Of a stretch of DNA of 64,000 nt, positions 18,485 to 28,375 are shown in pieces. A program made the position numbers and the translations under genes. This DNA is from Alkalilimnicola ehrlichii (lineage in GTDB: Bacteria; Pseudomonadota; Gammaproteobacteria; Nitrococcales; AK92): NCBI RefSeq assembly GCF_003399765.1, contig NZ_NFZV01000018.1, forward strand, positions 30,782 to 94,781. The letters are read 5' to 3'. The notes under the pieces are model-generated. The model ran no database searches and was not told the origin of the DNA. It saw only the letters and a program-made list of their open reading frames with translations. Positions within the stretch are counted from its first letter, which is position 1, and each line of letters opens with the position of its first letter.

Positions 18485-19489
18485 ATGCGACTGACGCTAC
18501 CGAACCTTACCTGGGCGGAATCTTTGCGTAGCCTGACCCGGGGCGAGCTTCCCGTCGTCCAGTGGCAGGCTTTGGCTCGCGCTATTCTGCTTCCGCTGAT
18601 CGGCCTCGCGGCCTTCCTGTTCGTGTGGGCGCAAACGGCTCCGCTTATCAACACCTCGCTCGGTCAGTTCCCCGGACCCGCGCAGGTTTACGCGCAGGCC
18701 GGCAACCTGTGGGCAGAACACCGCGCCGAACAGGCACGGGCGGCCGAATTCTACGAGCGAGTGGAGCAAATGAATGCTCAGCGCCTCGCGCAAGACCCAA
18801 ATTATGTACCGCGCGAGCGGCGCTTCAGCGGCCGTACTACCTTCATCGATCAGGTAAAAACAAGCCTGCAAACGGTGCTGGCCGGTTTTATCGTGGCATC
18901 GGTGATCGCTATTCCGCTTGGCATTGTCATCGGCCTTAGTAACAGCCTGTACGCGGCGGCCAACCCCGTCATTCAGCTGCTCAAGCCTATTTCGCCGCTT
19001 GCCTGGTTGCCCTTGGTGACGCTGGTTGTAAGCGCATTGTATGTAACGGACAACCCAGCCTTTTCGCGCAGTTTTCTCGTATCGGTATTTACGGTAACGC
19101 TGTGCTCCTTATGGCCAACGCTGATTAACACCGCCGTCGGCGTCGCCAATACCAGCCGCGATTTGCTTAACGTCAGTCGTGTGCTGCGGTTGAGCTGGTG
19201 GACGCATGTGCGTCGCATTGTGCTGCCTGGTGCGGTGCCGATGATCTTCACCGGGTTGCGGCTCAGCCTCGGGATTGCCTGGATGGTGCTGATTGCCGCA
19301 GAGATGCTGTCGCAGAACCCCGGCCTTGGAAAATTCGTCTGGGACGAATTCCAAAACGGCAGTTCTGCCTCCTTGAGCCGGATTATGGTCGCCGTGATCG
19401 TGATCGGCATGATCGGCTTTTTGCTCGATCGCAGCATGTTGTTACTGCAACGCTTGGTGTCTTGGGATAAAGCAGCGGTCCTGCGCTGA
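18485..19489 (+). CDS. nrtB: Nitrate-type ABC transporter, permease
   Basis: This 334-residue inner-membrane permease belongs to the NrtB/SsuC/TauC family. The conserved cytoplasmic loop that docks to the ATPase is seen as INTAVGVANTSRDLLNVSRVL and the following AVPMIFTGLRLSLGIAW. About six or seven membrane segments are predicted. AGGAG lies 8 bases before the ATG. An inserted polar stretch (about residues 75-115) between the first two segments is longer than in SsuC, as in NtrB types. Confidence 0.88.
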   Translation: MRLTLPNLTWAESLRSLTRGELPVVQWQALARAILLPLIGLAAFLFVWAQTAPLINTSLGQFPGPAQVYAQAGNLWAEHRAEQARAAEFYERVEQMNAQRLAQDPNYVPRERRFSGRTTFIDQVKTSLQTVLAGFIVASVIAIPLGIVIGLSNSLYAAANPVIQLLKPISPLAWLPLVTLVVSALYVTDNPAFSRSFLVSVFTVTLCSLWPTLINTAVGVANTSRDLLNVSRVLRLSWWTHVRRIVLPGAVPMIFTGLRLSLGIAWMVLIAAEMLSQNPGLGKFVWDEFQNGSSASLSRIMVAVIVIGMIGFLLDRSMLLLQRLVSWDKAAVLR

Positions 19490-19506
19490 TTGCAAGGAGA
19501 TAGGTG

Positions 19507-20358
19507 ATGACGCACTTGCACTTGGATCATGTTTCTATTGAGTTTCCGACCCCGAAGGGGCCGTTCAAGGCCCTGCACGAGGTTAGCCTGAAAATCGATA
19601 AGGGCGAATTCGTCTCCCTCATCGGCCATTCCGGCTGCGGCAAGTCGACGGTGTTGAACATCGTCGCCGGCCTGCACCAAGCGACGGCAGGCGGCGTGCT
19701 ACTGGACGGGCGGGAGGTCAACGCGCCGGGGCCCGATCGCGGCGTTGTGTTTCAGAATCACAGCCTCGCGCCTTGGCTGAGCGTTTATCAAAACGTTGAG
19801 TTGGCGGTGAGACAGGTCTTTAAGGGTAAAAAGACGCGGGCGGAGATGCGCGAGTGGATACAGCATAACCTGGAACTGGTGCATATGGGGCACGCTATGA
19901 ATCGCCGTCCCGATGAAATATCCGGCGGTATGAAGCAACGAGTCGGCATCGCCAGAGCCTTGGCGATGGAGCCTAAGGTGTTGCTGATGGATGAGCCGTT
20001 CGGCGCCTTGGATGCCCTGACCCGAGCGCACTTACAGGATTCGTTGATGGAAATACATGCGGATCTGAACAATACCGTGATCATGATTACTCACGACGTC
20101 GACGAGGCGGTGTTGCTGTCGGATCGCATTGTGATGATGACGAACGGCCCGGCAGCGACGGTAGGCGAGATACTTGAGGTCGATCTGGAACGGCCGCGGC
20201 GGCGCGTGGAACTAGGGGGCGACCCGCGTTATGTGCAGCACCGGCAGGAAGTGCTGCGCTTCCTCTACGAAAAGCACGCCAAGATCGAAGAGTTCCCGCG
20301 CCGGCAGGCCGCCGATCGGCAACGAAAAGCACCGCCGCAGGCGCGGAAAACGGGATAA
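19507..20358 (+). CDS. nrtC: Nitrate-type ABC transporter, ATP-binding protein
   Basis: This 283-residue ABC ATPase has Walker A GHSGCGKST at residues 40-48, the signature SGGMKQRVGIARAL and Walker B VLLMDEPFGALD, followed by THDVDEAV. It is a single-domain protein without the C-terminal substrate-binding fusion of cyanobacterial NrtC, so it corresponds to NrtD/NasD. ATG 19507 follows AAGGAGATAG; a GTG 3 bases upstream is also possible. It is the last gene of the operon and convergent with the DrrAB-like exporter. Confidence 0.9.
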   Translation: MTHLHLDHVSIEFPTPKGPFKALHEVSLKIDKGEFVSLIGHSGCGKSTVLNIVAGLHQATAGGVLLDGREVNAPGPDRGVVFQNHSLAPWLSVYQNVELAVRQVFKGKKTRAEMREWIQHNLELVHMGHAMNRRPDEISGGMKQRVGIARALAMEPKVLLMDEPFGALDALTRAHLQDSLMEIHADLNNTVIMITHDVDEAVLLSDRIVMMTNGPAATVGEILEVDLERPRRRVELGGDPRYVQHRQEVLRFLYEKHAKIEEFPRRQAADRQRKAPPQARKTG

Positions 20359-20371
20359 GGCGGATCGGCCG

Positions 20372-21166
20372 CTAGCTATTGGCCAGACGCCGGCTCAAGG
20401 CCGCAACTGATAACGGGGCAAAAATCGCCGTGATAGCGACCGCCCACAGTAAGGACCATAGCGCCGGCTCCACAACCGGCCCACCGACCAGGAGGCCGCG
20501 CGCGGCATCGGCCAGGTGGGATACCGGGTTGTGGTTGACGGCGACCTGCAACCAGTCGGGCATCGTCTCCACCGGGACGAAGACGTTGCTCACAAAGGTG
20601 ATGGGGAATAACGCCGTGAAGCCGAACAGTTGGACGTGCTCCGGGTCCTTGGCGACCACACCGACCAATACCATGATCCACGATACCGCCAGCGCCATGA
20701 TCAGTACCAAGACAATCATGCCCACCAGCCCTAATGGCGTCGTGCCGAGCCGGAAGCCAAGCAGAAAACCGACGGCTAACAACAGTAAAATTGCCCAGGT
20801 TTGCTTGACCAGATCGGCGACGATCCTGCCGGTCAGCGGTGCCCACCGAGCGATCGGCAAGGCCCGGAAGCGATCGAAAATCCCTTTCGTCAGATCGGTG
20901 TTGAGGCCGTGGCCGACATAGACGGTGACGAATACCATGTTCATCACGATAACGCCGGGGAGGATAAACTGTAGATACTCCGCGGTGGAATCGGCAATGG
21001 CCCCGCCGAATACGTATAGGAAAAGCAGCAAGAACAAAATGGGCTGAATGCTGAAATCGCCTAGTTCCCAAGGGTTGTGGCGAATCTGTAGGAGGCTGCG
21101 CCAAGCCAGCGTGAAGGTTTGCTGCAAGCCTTGGAGTAGACCGACCCGTGGCGTGGCGTCGCTCAT
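20372..21166 (-). CDS. ABC-2 type exporter permease, DrrB-like
   Basis: This 264-residue ABC-2 membrane protein has six hydrophobic segments. The LPGVIVMNMVFVTVYVG and GIFDRFRALPIARWAPLTGRIVADL motifs are typical of DrrB/NodJ permeases. It partners the ATPase encoded just upstream on the same strand. The start MSDATPRVG is chosen because GGAGGGAGA precedes it and the frame upstream of it encodes nothing family-like. The exported compound is unknown; the family includes daunorubicin-type drug and polysaccharide exporters. Confidence 0.85.
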   Translation of the reverse strand: MSDATPRVGLLQGLQQTFTLAWRSLLQIRHNPWELGDFSIQPILFLLLFLYVFGGAIADSTAEYLQFILPGVIVMNMVFVTVYVGHGLNTDLTKGIFDRFRALPIARWAPLTGRIVADLVKQTWAILLLLAVGFLLGFRLGTTPLGLVGMIVLVLIMALAVSWIMVLVGVVAKDPEHVQLFGFTALFPITFVSNVFVPVETMPDWLQVAVNHNPVSHLADAARGLLVGGPVVEPALWSLLWAVAITAIFAPLSVAALSRRLANS

Positions 21167-21201
21167 GACGTAGCGTCTCCCTCCGTTGGCGTGGGGGGCG
21201 G

Positions 21202-22133
21202 CTATTTGTGCCGTGGCCGGTGATGGATAGAAAAACATCGTCCAGGCTGGCGTTTCGGAGCATGAGTTCGCCGACGTGGATGCCGGCCTCATCGAGCCGG
21301 CGCACGAGGGCGGGAAGGAGTTCGGGGTCGGCAACCGGTGCGGTGAGTTGCAGGCCGTCGATCTGAACGTTGCCCTGGGTAAGCTCGGTCAGCCGTGCGG
21401 CAATAATAGGCACGTGCGCTTCTTGGACGGCGCGTATCGTCAGCGTTCGCCCGCCGACACGGGCTTTTAACTCATCGGCGGTACCGGCAGCGATGGCTCG
21501 CCCTTGATCGATCACGACGATACGGTCGGCGAGGTTATCGGCTTCTTCCAGATACTGCGTTGTTAACAGTACGGTTGTGCCTTCGGCGACCAAACGCCGA
21601 ATTAAGTCCCATAACTCAAGCCGTGCGCGCGGATCGAGCCCGGTGGTCGGTTCGTCCAGAAACAGTATTTGCGGCCGTCCGACTAGGCTTGCCGCCAAGT
21701 CAAGCCGCCGCCGCATGCCCCCGGAGTACGTTTTGGCGGCCCGGCCGGCGGCGTGATCCAGCGAAAAGTCGGCTAATAATCTTGCGGCGCGCTGTTTGGC
21801 GGCCTTGCGCGATAAGCCGAGCAAACGCCCGATCAATACCAAGTTTTCTTGGCCGGTGAGTTTTTCGTCGACGGAGGCATATTGGCCGGTGAGGCCAAGC
21901 TGCTGACGGACGCAATGAGCTTGCGTGCAGATATCGTAGCCGGCGATTGTGGCCCGCCCTTGGTCAGGGTCTAGCAAGGTGGCCAGAACGCGGACCATGG
22001 TTGTTTTGCCCGCTCCGTTAGGGCCGAGTAGTCCCAACACCGTACCGGCCGGCACGGCTAAGTCGACACCGGCCAGCGCGGTTGTCTCGCCGAAGCGCTT
22101 AACGATGCCTTCTGCCCGAATTGCGTAATCCAT
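21202..22133 (-). CDS. ABC exporter ATP-binding protein, DrrA-like (frameshift near the C-terminus)
   Basis: This ABC ATPase has Walker A GPNGAGKTT (residues 37-45), signature YSGGMRRRLDLA and Walker B ILFLDEPTTGLD. It has the DrrA C-terminal extension ending NASLDDVFLSITG. As read, the frame has no stop and runs antisense-like through the permease gene. Adding one base between about 21210 and 21235 brings TAG at 21202-21204 into frame and gives a normal ~310-residue protein. The repair has the same direction as the other frameshifts here. It is paired with the DrrB-like permease. Confidence 0.8.
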
Positions 22134-22251
22134 AAATACCGAAGTTTTAGCCCGACTCTTGCTACCTCTCGGCCGTTAGCAGGTTTCTCAAGTGGGTAGG
22201 CCGATAGGCGGGATGCCGAGCACGAGGATTGTCGGCATCCCCTACGCCGTA

Positions 22252-22806
22252 TTAGTCAGCGGCTTGAATTACGGCACAGGCGATTCTTGCGCCGGCGTTA
22301 CCGATCGGCTGCGAGATGTGGTCGTCCGGGTTCTCGTGAATCACCAATGCCGCGCCGCTCTCTGTGAGTATCTTGGCGCCGATGGCGCCATCCAAGCTGG
22401 CGCGCGAGGTGAAAAACTCCGCCCAGGCGTAGCCGTTCTCATGCACATAAAAATTGGTTAGATCCCCGGCATCGGGGCCTTCCGGATGCATAAGGCCATG
22501 CTTTTTCCCATCGGGGTTCAAGTGCCCGCCGGAGGCCTGGAAACCATGGTCGTGATCTTCGCAGGTGCCGGTATCGTGGATGTGGATTGCCTTCGGCCCC
22601 GGCGGCAGATCTTGCACTTCGAGTTGAATCAGGGTGCCGTTCGGGCCTTGGCGGAGCGTCGCCGCCCCGATGGCGTCGCCGTCCTGGTTAAAGAACTCTG
22701 CATGGGCCCGTTTTTCTTCCTCGGCCATTGCCGCACCGGCGGTAGCGATACCCAGTGCCAGTAGCCATGCATGGCAGGTTCTAATGCTCGTAGTCATCTG
22801 TTGCAT
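22252..22806 (-). CDS. sodC: Periplasmic Cu/Zn superoxide dismutase
   Basis: This SodC-type enzyme disproportionates superoxide in the periplasm. A signal peptide (CHAWLLALGIATAGAAMA) precedes the domain. Metal ligands lie in AIHIHDTGTCEDHDHGFQAS, GGHLNPDGKKHG, and the C-terminal ALVIHENPDDH. The disulfide cysteines are in GTCED and RIACAVI. The residue after the second histidine block (LMHPEGPDAGDLTN) is typical of bacterial SodC. Two starts are possible (22806 or 9 bases later). Confidence 0.92.
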   Translation of the reverse strand: MQQMTTSIRTCHAWLLALGIATAGAAMAEEEKRAHAEFFNQDGDAIGAATLRQGPNGTLIQLEVQDLPPGPKAIHIHDTGTCEDHDHGFQASGGHLNPDGKKHGLMHPEGPDAGDLTNFYVHENGYAWAEFFTSRASLDGAIGAKILTESGAALVIHENPDDHISQPIGNAGARIACAVIQAAD

Positions 22807-23105
22807 TCCCTTTCCAGATTACGTTTGGAGGCTTGATGTTCGCATTCGGACGGTTGCCGGTAAAGACGGGGTGTTTTTACTTTCAACTATAATCTGTGAA
22901 AATGGAACGTTCGGGTCTCTGTGGAAGCAGGCGTTTTTTCGTTTTTTTTTGCTGCGGCGGGGTGGGGGTAAAGCGAGCGTTTCGATCGGGAGGTGTGTCT
23001 TTTGTAAGCTCGTAAGTGCCTGTCTGTCAGCAATTTTTTTGCAATAAAAAGGCTTGTCGAGCCGAGTGCGGCTATATGGCAAGGAGATATCGCAAGGAGT
23101 AAAGC

Positions 23106-23897
23106 ATGCGTTTTTGGGCCAAAGGCGTAACCATCGCGGTGGCGCTTGGATTGTTTGCTACGGCGAATGCCGAGCTTTCGGGTACCGAGAGCTATGGGGT
23201 TTACGTAAAGTCGGCGGATGGGTACGTAAAGACGCAGCAGCTGGACGCTTTCTATAATCTGAACTTCGACGCAACGGCTCGTATGTTTGGGTTCCCGGTG
23301 GTAGCGCGGGAAGGGGAGTCGCTGGCGTTGATCGTGCATCACCCGGATTTCCGGCCGGGCGCGTTTGAATTAGAGGCTCGGCCGATGGCTATGGCCAGTG
23401 CCCGCCGGCCGGTGGGGGCAAGTGTCACGCCGTTGGGCGATGATCGTTATCGGATCGAGAGCAGCGAGCCGGTGGCCGATGACTTCGTGGTGTTGGTCAA
23501 TCTCGGTTGCTGTATTGCCGGCATTCAAGGGGCTGCACTCGGAGAGCCTTTGCCGGCCATGCTCAATGCCTACCGAAAAGGGCAGGATCTTAATCCCGCC
23601 TCAGCCGAGCAAGTGGTTGGTCGTATGCAACGCGCCTTGCCGGACAATGAGGATGTGGCCGAACTGCATCGGTATTGGGTGCGTCGGCTCGCGCAACGCG
23701 AAGCGTCCCGCCATTACGAATTCATCGAAGGGATTTGGGCGACCTTCGAGCGGGCCGAGGATCTGGAAACGCGCATCGAAACCTTACAGCACGTGCGTCG
23801 TTTAGCGGAAAATTACCTAAACGATCACCCCGACGGGTTGGAGCGAGAGCAGGTCGAGCAACTGCATCGGGAAGCAACCGGGCGGCTGGAGATCTAG
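23106..23897 (+). CDS. Hypothetical exported protein
   Basis: The product has 263 residues with a signal peptide (residues 1 to about 22, cleavage after ATANA). The mature part has a predicted beta-rich half (to about residue 145) and a helical, charged C-terminal half. A CC pair (LVNLGCCIAG) lies between them. No family is recognised; the layout recalls periplasmic accessory proteins such as MalM, but that is only a shape resemblance. AAGGAG precedes the ATG by 7 bases. It is a monocistronic gene. Confidence 0.7.
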   Translation: MRFWAKGVTIAVALGLFATANAELSGTESYGVYVKSADGYVKTQQLDAFYNLNFDATARMFGFPVVAREGESLALIVHHPDFRPGAFELEARPMAMASARRPVGASVTPLGDDRYRIESSEPVADDFVVLVNLGCCIAGIQGAALGEPLPAMLNAYRKGQDLNPASAEQVVGRMQRALPDNEDVAELHRYWVRRLAQREASRHYEFIEGIWATFERAEDLETRIETLQHVRRLAENYLNDHPDGLEREQVEQLHREATGRLEI

Positions 23898-24141
23898 GTT
23901 CTCAGCTTCCTGCAGGCGAACCCTAGGAAAACCTTGGCGCCTCTCCGTACATAAAGAGGCGCCAGGGGTGTTATCGACGTCGCCCGCCTCCGGAAAGCGA
24001 CTATGAGAAGAAATAGAAGAAACTCTGGTGTTCATCTAAAGGATGATGGCCATTCACTGCGAACGTTGATTATGAGATTGCGCGGCGAAGGCAGGCCGCC
24101 GGGATAAAGTTGATGCGGTCGGGATTAAGAGGTAGAGGATG

Positions 24142-24173
24142 TGTCAAAGGCCGCAGTTTCGCGGCCTTTGACA
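24142..24173. terminator. Strong hairpin after the lipoprotein gene
   Basis: A 13-bp perfect stem (TGTCAAAGGCCGC with GCGGCCTTTGACA, 6-base loop) lies 20 bases beyond the stop of the minus-strand lipoprotein gene. There is no long T-run on either side. Confidence 0.55.
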
Positions 24174-24193
24174 TCTGTCGGTAGTGGTTGTTT

Positions 24194-25888
24194 CTACCGC
24201 ACTTCGATAGTTACCGTCACGCTGGCGTCATTATCGCGGCTGGCGCTGAACGTAACTTGTGCTCGGTCGCCTGGTCTGCCGTTAGTAGCCGTTAAGCTAA
24301 CCCATGCTCCCCCGTATAGGTCGGTGCGGAGCCCCCTGCCTACGATTGGATGGTACTCAATCTCCACTTCAAGGTCATCGCGGCTTTTCTCAATACCAAC
24401 GTTGATCGGCTCCAGAGGTAGAGGAACCTCCGCGCCGCCGTCGACCAAACGTAGCCGAACGTGATGTGTCTCGGTTCCCATCAACTGGGTTTCACTGGCG
24501 GTTAACGACCAGCCGATAATGGAGCTAAAGCAGATCGATGGGTCTACCCTAACTGCTCGAGCGCCTGTTTCTGGATTCCCGCTGACTTCAGCGACAAGAA
24601 TGACTTGGGCTGATTCCGGTTCTCTATAACGAATGTCAAAGGAATGATAACGGCCTTCTTCGTCGTAATAGTACAAATCGTAGGGTTCGTCGTGTCCGTA
24701 ACTGCCGGCAATACATCCAAGATGGATGGTTCTAGGAGTGGCAGGATACGACACGTAAAACTCCCCTTCGCCTTCATTATCGGTTATGACTGTGCCGGGG
24801 AGACCGTCGGCTCCGGTCACCGAGCCGCCGGTTTCGCTGACGCCCAGCCACCAGCGCAGGTTAGAGGCTCCGTCAATAAGGAATTGGTTGGAGGTATAGT
24901 CGCCAAATTCCCGATTGACGCGTCCTGTGTTGGGGCCGAAGGCTTCAACGAGGATGCGGTTACGGTCCCCAGGAATCGGCGTGTCCTTGATTAAGAGACG
25001 GGACCCTTTGCCCGAACCGCTATCGATGGGATAGAGCTGCATATTGTCGCGAATAAGCGGCGTGATGAAGTCCCCAAAGAAGGGGTTGTTTGTGTGGAAA
25101 TAATCTTGGTCACCATAAGCGACTTGGCCATCGTTGCCATAGCTCAGCACGGTGTCTATTAAGCCTAGGTGAACAATGGCGTTTTTAACCGGATAACCAT
25201 ACCTATCCGTGACTTTGACCTTGCCTACGCGTCGATAAACGGCATTGTTAACATCTTGCACGGCACTAAGTTGTCGCCAGATAATGTGGACCGTATGGGC
25301 TTCGGCCGACGCTATGCTGATGATGGGTGCAGTCGCCACCACCGGTTTGCTGAGTTGTCCGCCGTTTCTATTTCTTAGCGCTTCTATTTTAACTTCAACC
25401 ATGCCCGGCAAGGTGCCTGCCTGGAAGCTAAGCGATGCGCTTCCGCCTTCGGTCCGAATATCGATGGAGGGCTGGCTAAGGCTGGTTTGCACAATCTCGC
25501 CCGCCGCGTTGCGCCCGGAGAAGTACTCGCCGCCGTGGGGCGCATTGACGACCGTTACCCGTAGGTTATTGAGCGAGCGGTTGTTGTAGCCGCGCTCGTC
25601 GATCGAAGCGCCGCGGGAGTCGGTCACTTCGATAGCGAGATTGGTTTGCGCCACCTCGCCGCGACCCATGGCGAACACATGATGGTTGGCGACATCGATG
25701 GTGATATTGGCCGGATCCCCCGTCGATACGCCGATAGGGTTGCTGCCACCGTTATCGTCGTCGATATCTTGCGAGTCATCCGGATCGTTATTGTCCGGCG
25801 GATCGTTGTCGTTATCGCTGCTGCCGCTGCAGCCCACAAGGGTGGCCAGCAGAAAGCCGAATAAGAGTGGATAAAGAATGGATCGCAT
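24194..25888 (-). CDS. Large lipoprotein with Ig-like (Big) repeats
   Basis: The 564-residue product is a lipoprotein: LATLVGC places the lipidated cysteine at residue 20. It is followed by a low-complexity Asp/Asn/Ser linker (about residues 21-48). The body has beta-sandwich-like repeats (ANITIDVANHHVF..., ASLSFQAGTLPGMVEV, KVKVTDRYGYPVKNAIV) as in bacterial Ig-like domains of surface adhesins. The Asp-rich linker may bind calcium. The start is at the internal Met because the upstream nine codons precede the signal peptide. It is probably anchored in the outer membrane. Function unknown. Confidence 0.75.
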   Translation of the reverse strand: MRSILYPLLFGFLLATLVGCSGSSDNDNDPPDNNDPDDSQDIDDDNGGSNPIGVSTGDPANITIDVANHHVFAMGRGEVAQTNLAIEVTDSRGASIDERGYNNRSLNNLRVTVVNAPHGGEYFSGRNAAGEIVQTSLSQPSIDIRTEGGSASLSFQAGTLPGMVEVKIEALRNRNGGQLSKPVVATAPIISIASAEAHTVHIIWRQLSAVQDVNNAVYRRVGKVKVTDRYGYPVKNAIVHLGLIDTVLSYGNDGQVAYGDQDYFHTNNPFFGDFITPLIRDNMQLYPIDSGSGKGSRLLIKDTPIPGDRNRILVEAFGPNTGRVNREFGDYTSNQFLIDGASNLRWWLGVSETGGSVTGADGLPGTVITDNEGEGEFYVSYPATPRTIHLGCIAGSYGHDEPYDLYYYDEEGRYHSFDIRYREPESAQVILVAEVSGNPETGARAVRVDPSICFSSIIGWSLTASETQLMGTETHHVRLRLVDGGAEVPLPLEPINVGIEKSRDDLEVEIEYHPIVGRGLRTDLYGGAWVSLTATNGRPGDRAQVTFSASRDNDASVTVTIEVR

Positions 25889-26296
25889 AGGTTCCCCCTT
25901 GGAACTCACTTGCATGAAGTGGGCTCACAGGCCCCTGACTTCATCGTCCCTTTTTCTTGCAAAGCCTAGGTAGGGTGAAGAAGTTTTGTTTTTTATGTCG
26001 GTGTCGCTGTCGTGTGACGGGTGTCACACTTTGGCAGCAGCAATAAAAGCATAAATCCTAATAGATTGCACGCCCTTCATGAATATAAGGTTTTGATTAT
26101 ATTGATTGTTGAATCTCTGATCTCTGTTTGAATTTATAATGGTACTTCCAGAGGCGCCGAGCGGAATGGTTGGGTGTTTCCTGAAAGTGCTTTGCGGCTT
26201 CCCGCTGGTTTTTGGTTGGGCGGCCCAAACCTTATTGCCGTGACTCGGCGTTTCCCGATGTTTTTGTTTACTCGAAGAATACGGAGTTTTCGACTT
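25889..26296. other. AT-rich divergent intergenic region
   Basis: About 400 bases separate the lipoprotein and oligopeptidase B genes. The middle (26040-26140) is markedly AT-rich. A TATAAT at 26135-26140 could be a -10 for the oligopeptidase, with TTGAAT at 26109 as a poorly spaced -35 (20 bases). No coding sequence or RNA is seen. Confidence 0.4.
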
Positions 26297-28335
26297 ATGC
26301 AGCCTCCCGTCGCTTCCCGCCGGCCAACGTCTTTAGACGCACACGACGAAACCCGCGTTGACGAATACTTTTGGCTTCGTAACCGGGACGACCCGGAAGT
26401 CCTCGCTTATCTAGAGGCGGAGAATGCCTACACGGAAGCGCAGATGGCGCATACGGCGCCGTTACAAGAGACGCTGTATCGAGAGTTCCTGAGCCGAATC
26501 AAAGAGACCGATCTTTCGGTGCCGGTCAAACGCGACGAGTGGTTTTACTACAGTCGGACCGAGCAGGGGCGGCAGTATCCGCTGTTTTGCCGAAAGCACG
26601 GCAGCGTGGATGCCGCCGAGGAGATCGTGCTGGATATCAATCTCTTGGCGGAGGGGCACGACTATTTCGATATCGGCTCGGCGACGGTGAGCCCCGACCA
26701 CAGCATGCTCGTGTACGGCGAGGACACCGATGGCTCCGAACGTTACCGTTTGCGCGTAAAAGCGCTGGCGAGCGGCGAGCTGTTGGATGTCGATATTACA
26801 AATACGGCGGCGAATGTCGAGTGGTGTAACGATAATCGAACGTTTTACTACACCGTATTGGACGAAACCCGGCGTCCGTATCGGGTCTACCGGCACCGGC
26901 TCGGGCAGGGCGTGCCCGACGAGCTGGTATTCGAAGAGCCGGACGAGGCGTTCTTCGTCCATCTCGGGCACAGCAAGGATCGGCGTCAGCTCTATATCTC
27001 TTTAGGCAGTAACGTCACCAGCGAAGAGTATTTTCTCGCTGCCGACGATCCAGAGGCGCAGCCCGTGTTGTTCCAGGCGCGGGAGCATGGCGTCGAGTAT
27101 TCCATCGAGCACCGTGCCGGCGAGTTTTGGGTACTGAGCAATCGCGATGCGGTGGATTTTCGTTTGTTCCGCGTGCCGGTGCAGCACTATCAAGAGACGA
27201 GCGCTTGGCAAGAGTATGTGCCGCATCGGGAAAAACCAAGCTCGAAGACTTCGAGCTATTTCGGGATTTTCTCGCGCTTTATCTGCGCGACGAAGGGTTG
27301 TTGAAAATCCGTATTTTCGATCTGAATACCGACGAAGCGCACGATATTGCCTTCGACGAGGCCGTTTACGCTACTTACGGCGGCGATAACCCCGAGTTCG
27401 AGAGTCAAACACTCCGCTTCAACTACGCCTCGCTAGTGACGCCGCGTCGTGTGTACGACTATGACATGGCAAAGCGGAGCCGTGAGCTGAAGAAGGAGCA
27501 GGAGGTGCCGGCGGGGCATGATCCCAGCGAGTATGTCAGCCGGCGTCTATGGGCGACGGCACCGGACGGGACGGCGGTGCCCATATCGTTGGTTCACCAC
27601 CGGGATGTGCAGCTCGATGGCGAAAACCCCTGTTTACTGTACGGCTATGGGTCTTACGGTATTAGTATGGACCCTGGTTTTTCGCCGACTCGGCTGAGCT
27701 TGCTGGATCGCGGTTTCGTGTATGCCATTGCCCATATACGGGGCGGTGGCGACTTGGGCGAGACATGGAAGAATGCGGGCAAGCTGCACGATAAAATGAA
27801 CTCGTTTACCGACTTCATTGCCTGTGCCGAGCGGCTTGTCGAGGCAGGTTACACGTGTCCGGAACGGCTGGCGATCATGGGCGGGAGTGCCGGCGGTTTG
27901 TTAATGGGGGCAGTGGTCAACATGCGGCCCGACTTGTTTCATGCTGCGGTTGCGCAAGTGCCGTTTGTGGATGTGCTGAGTACCATGCAAGACCCGACCC
28001 TGCCGCTGACCGTGATCGAGTACGACGAGTGGGGTAATCCCGAGCACCGAGCCTATTACGAGACGATTCGCGCCTATTCGCCGTACGATAATGTCCGGGC
28101 GCAGGCTTACCCGCATCTGTTGATCGTGGCGGGCCTCAACGATCCGCGCGTGCAGTATTGGGAGCCGGCAAAATGGTGCGCCAAACTACGAGCGACCAAA
28201 ACCGACGATAACCTCCTGCTGCTTAAAACGCACATGGGGGCGGGGCATGCCGGCGTATCGGGCCGTTACGAAGCCTTGAAAGACTTGGCCTTCGATTACG
28301 CGTTCGTCCTGGATCGCTTAGGCTTCTCCAAGTAA
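26297..28335 (+). CDS. Oligopeptidase B-like prolyl oligopeptidase (frameshifted)
   Basis: This S9A serine peptidase cleaves short peptides after basic residues. The N-terminal part (HDETRVDEYFWLRNRDDPEVLAYLEAEN) and beta-propeller lead to an alpha/beta hydrolase domain. The catalytic triad is seen as Ser in MGGSAGGLLMG, Asp in VAGLNDPRV and His in MGAGHAG. One missing base in the A run at about 27229-27233 splits the gene; repair joins YVPHREK to TKLEDFELF. The restored length of about 680 residues matches family members. ATG 26297 is preceded by ACGGAG. No signal peptide is evident, so it is probably cytoplasmic. Confidence 0.88.
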
Positions 28336-28339
28336 TCGC

Positions 28340-28375
28340 GCGCCGAGCAGGGCGTTCAGCTCCCTTGCTCGGCGC
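28340..28375. terminator. Bidirectional hairpin between convergent genes
   Basis: GCGCCGAGCAGGG (28340-28352) pairs with CCCTTGCTCGGCGC (28362-28375) with one bulged base, between oligopeptidase B and the convergent symporter, overlapping the symporter's last codons. Confidence 0.5.

Noticed and set aside
20376..22133. A 585-residue open frame fusing the DrrA-like ATPase to a long Arg-rich tail
   Set aside because: The tail is the permease gene read in the wrong frame after a missing base; a proper stop (21202-21204) appears when one base is restored.
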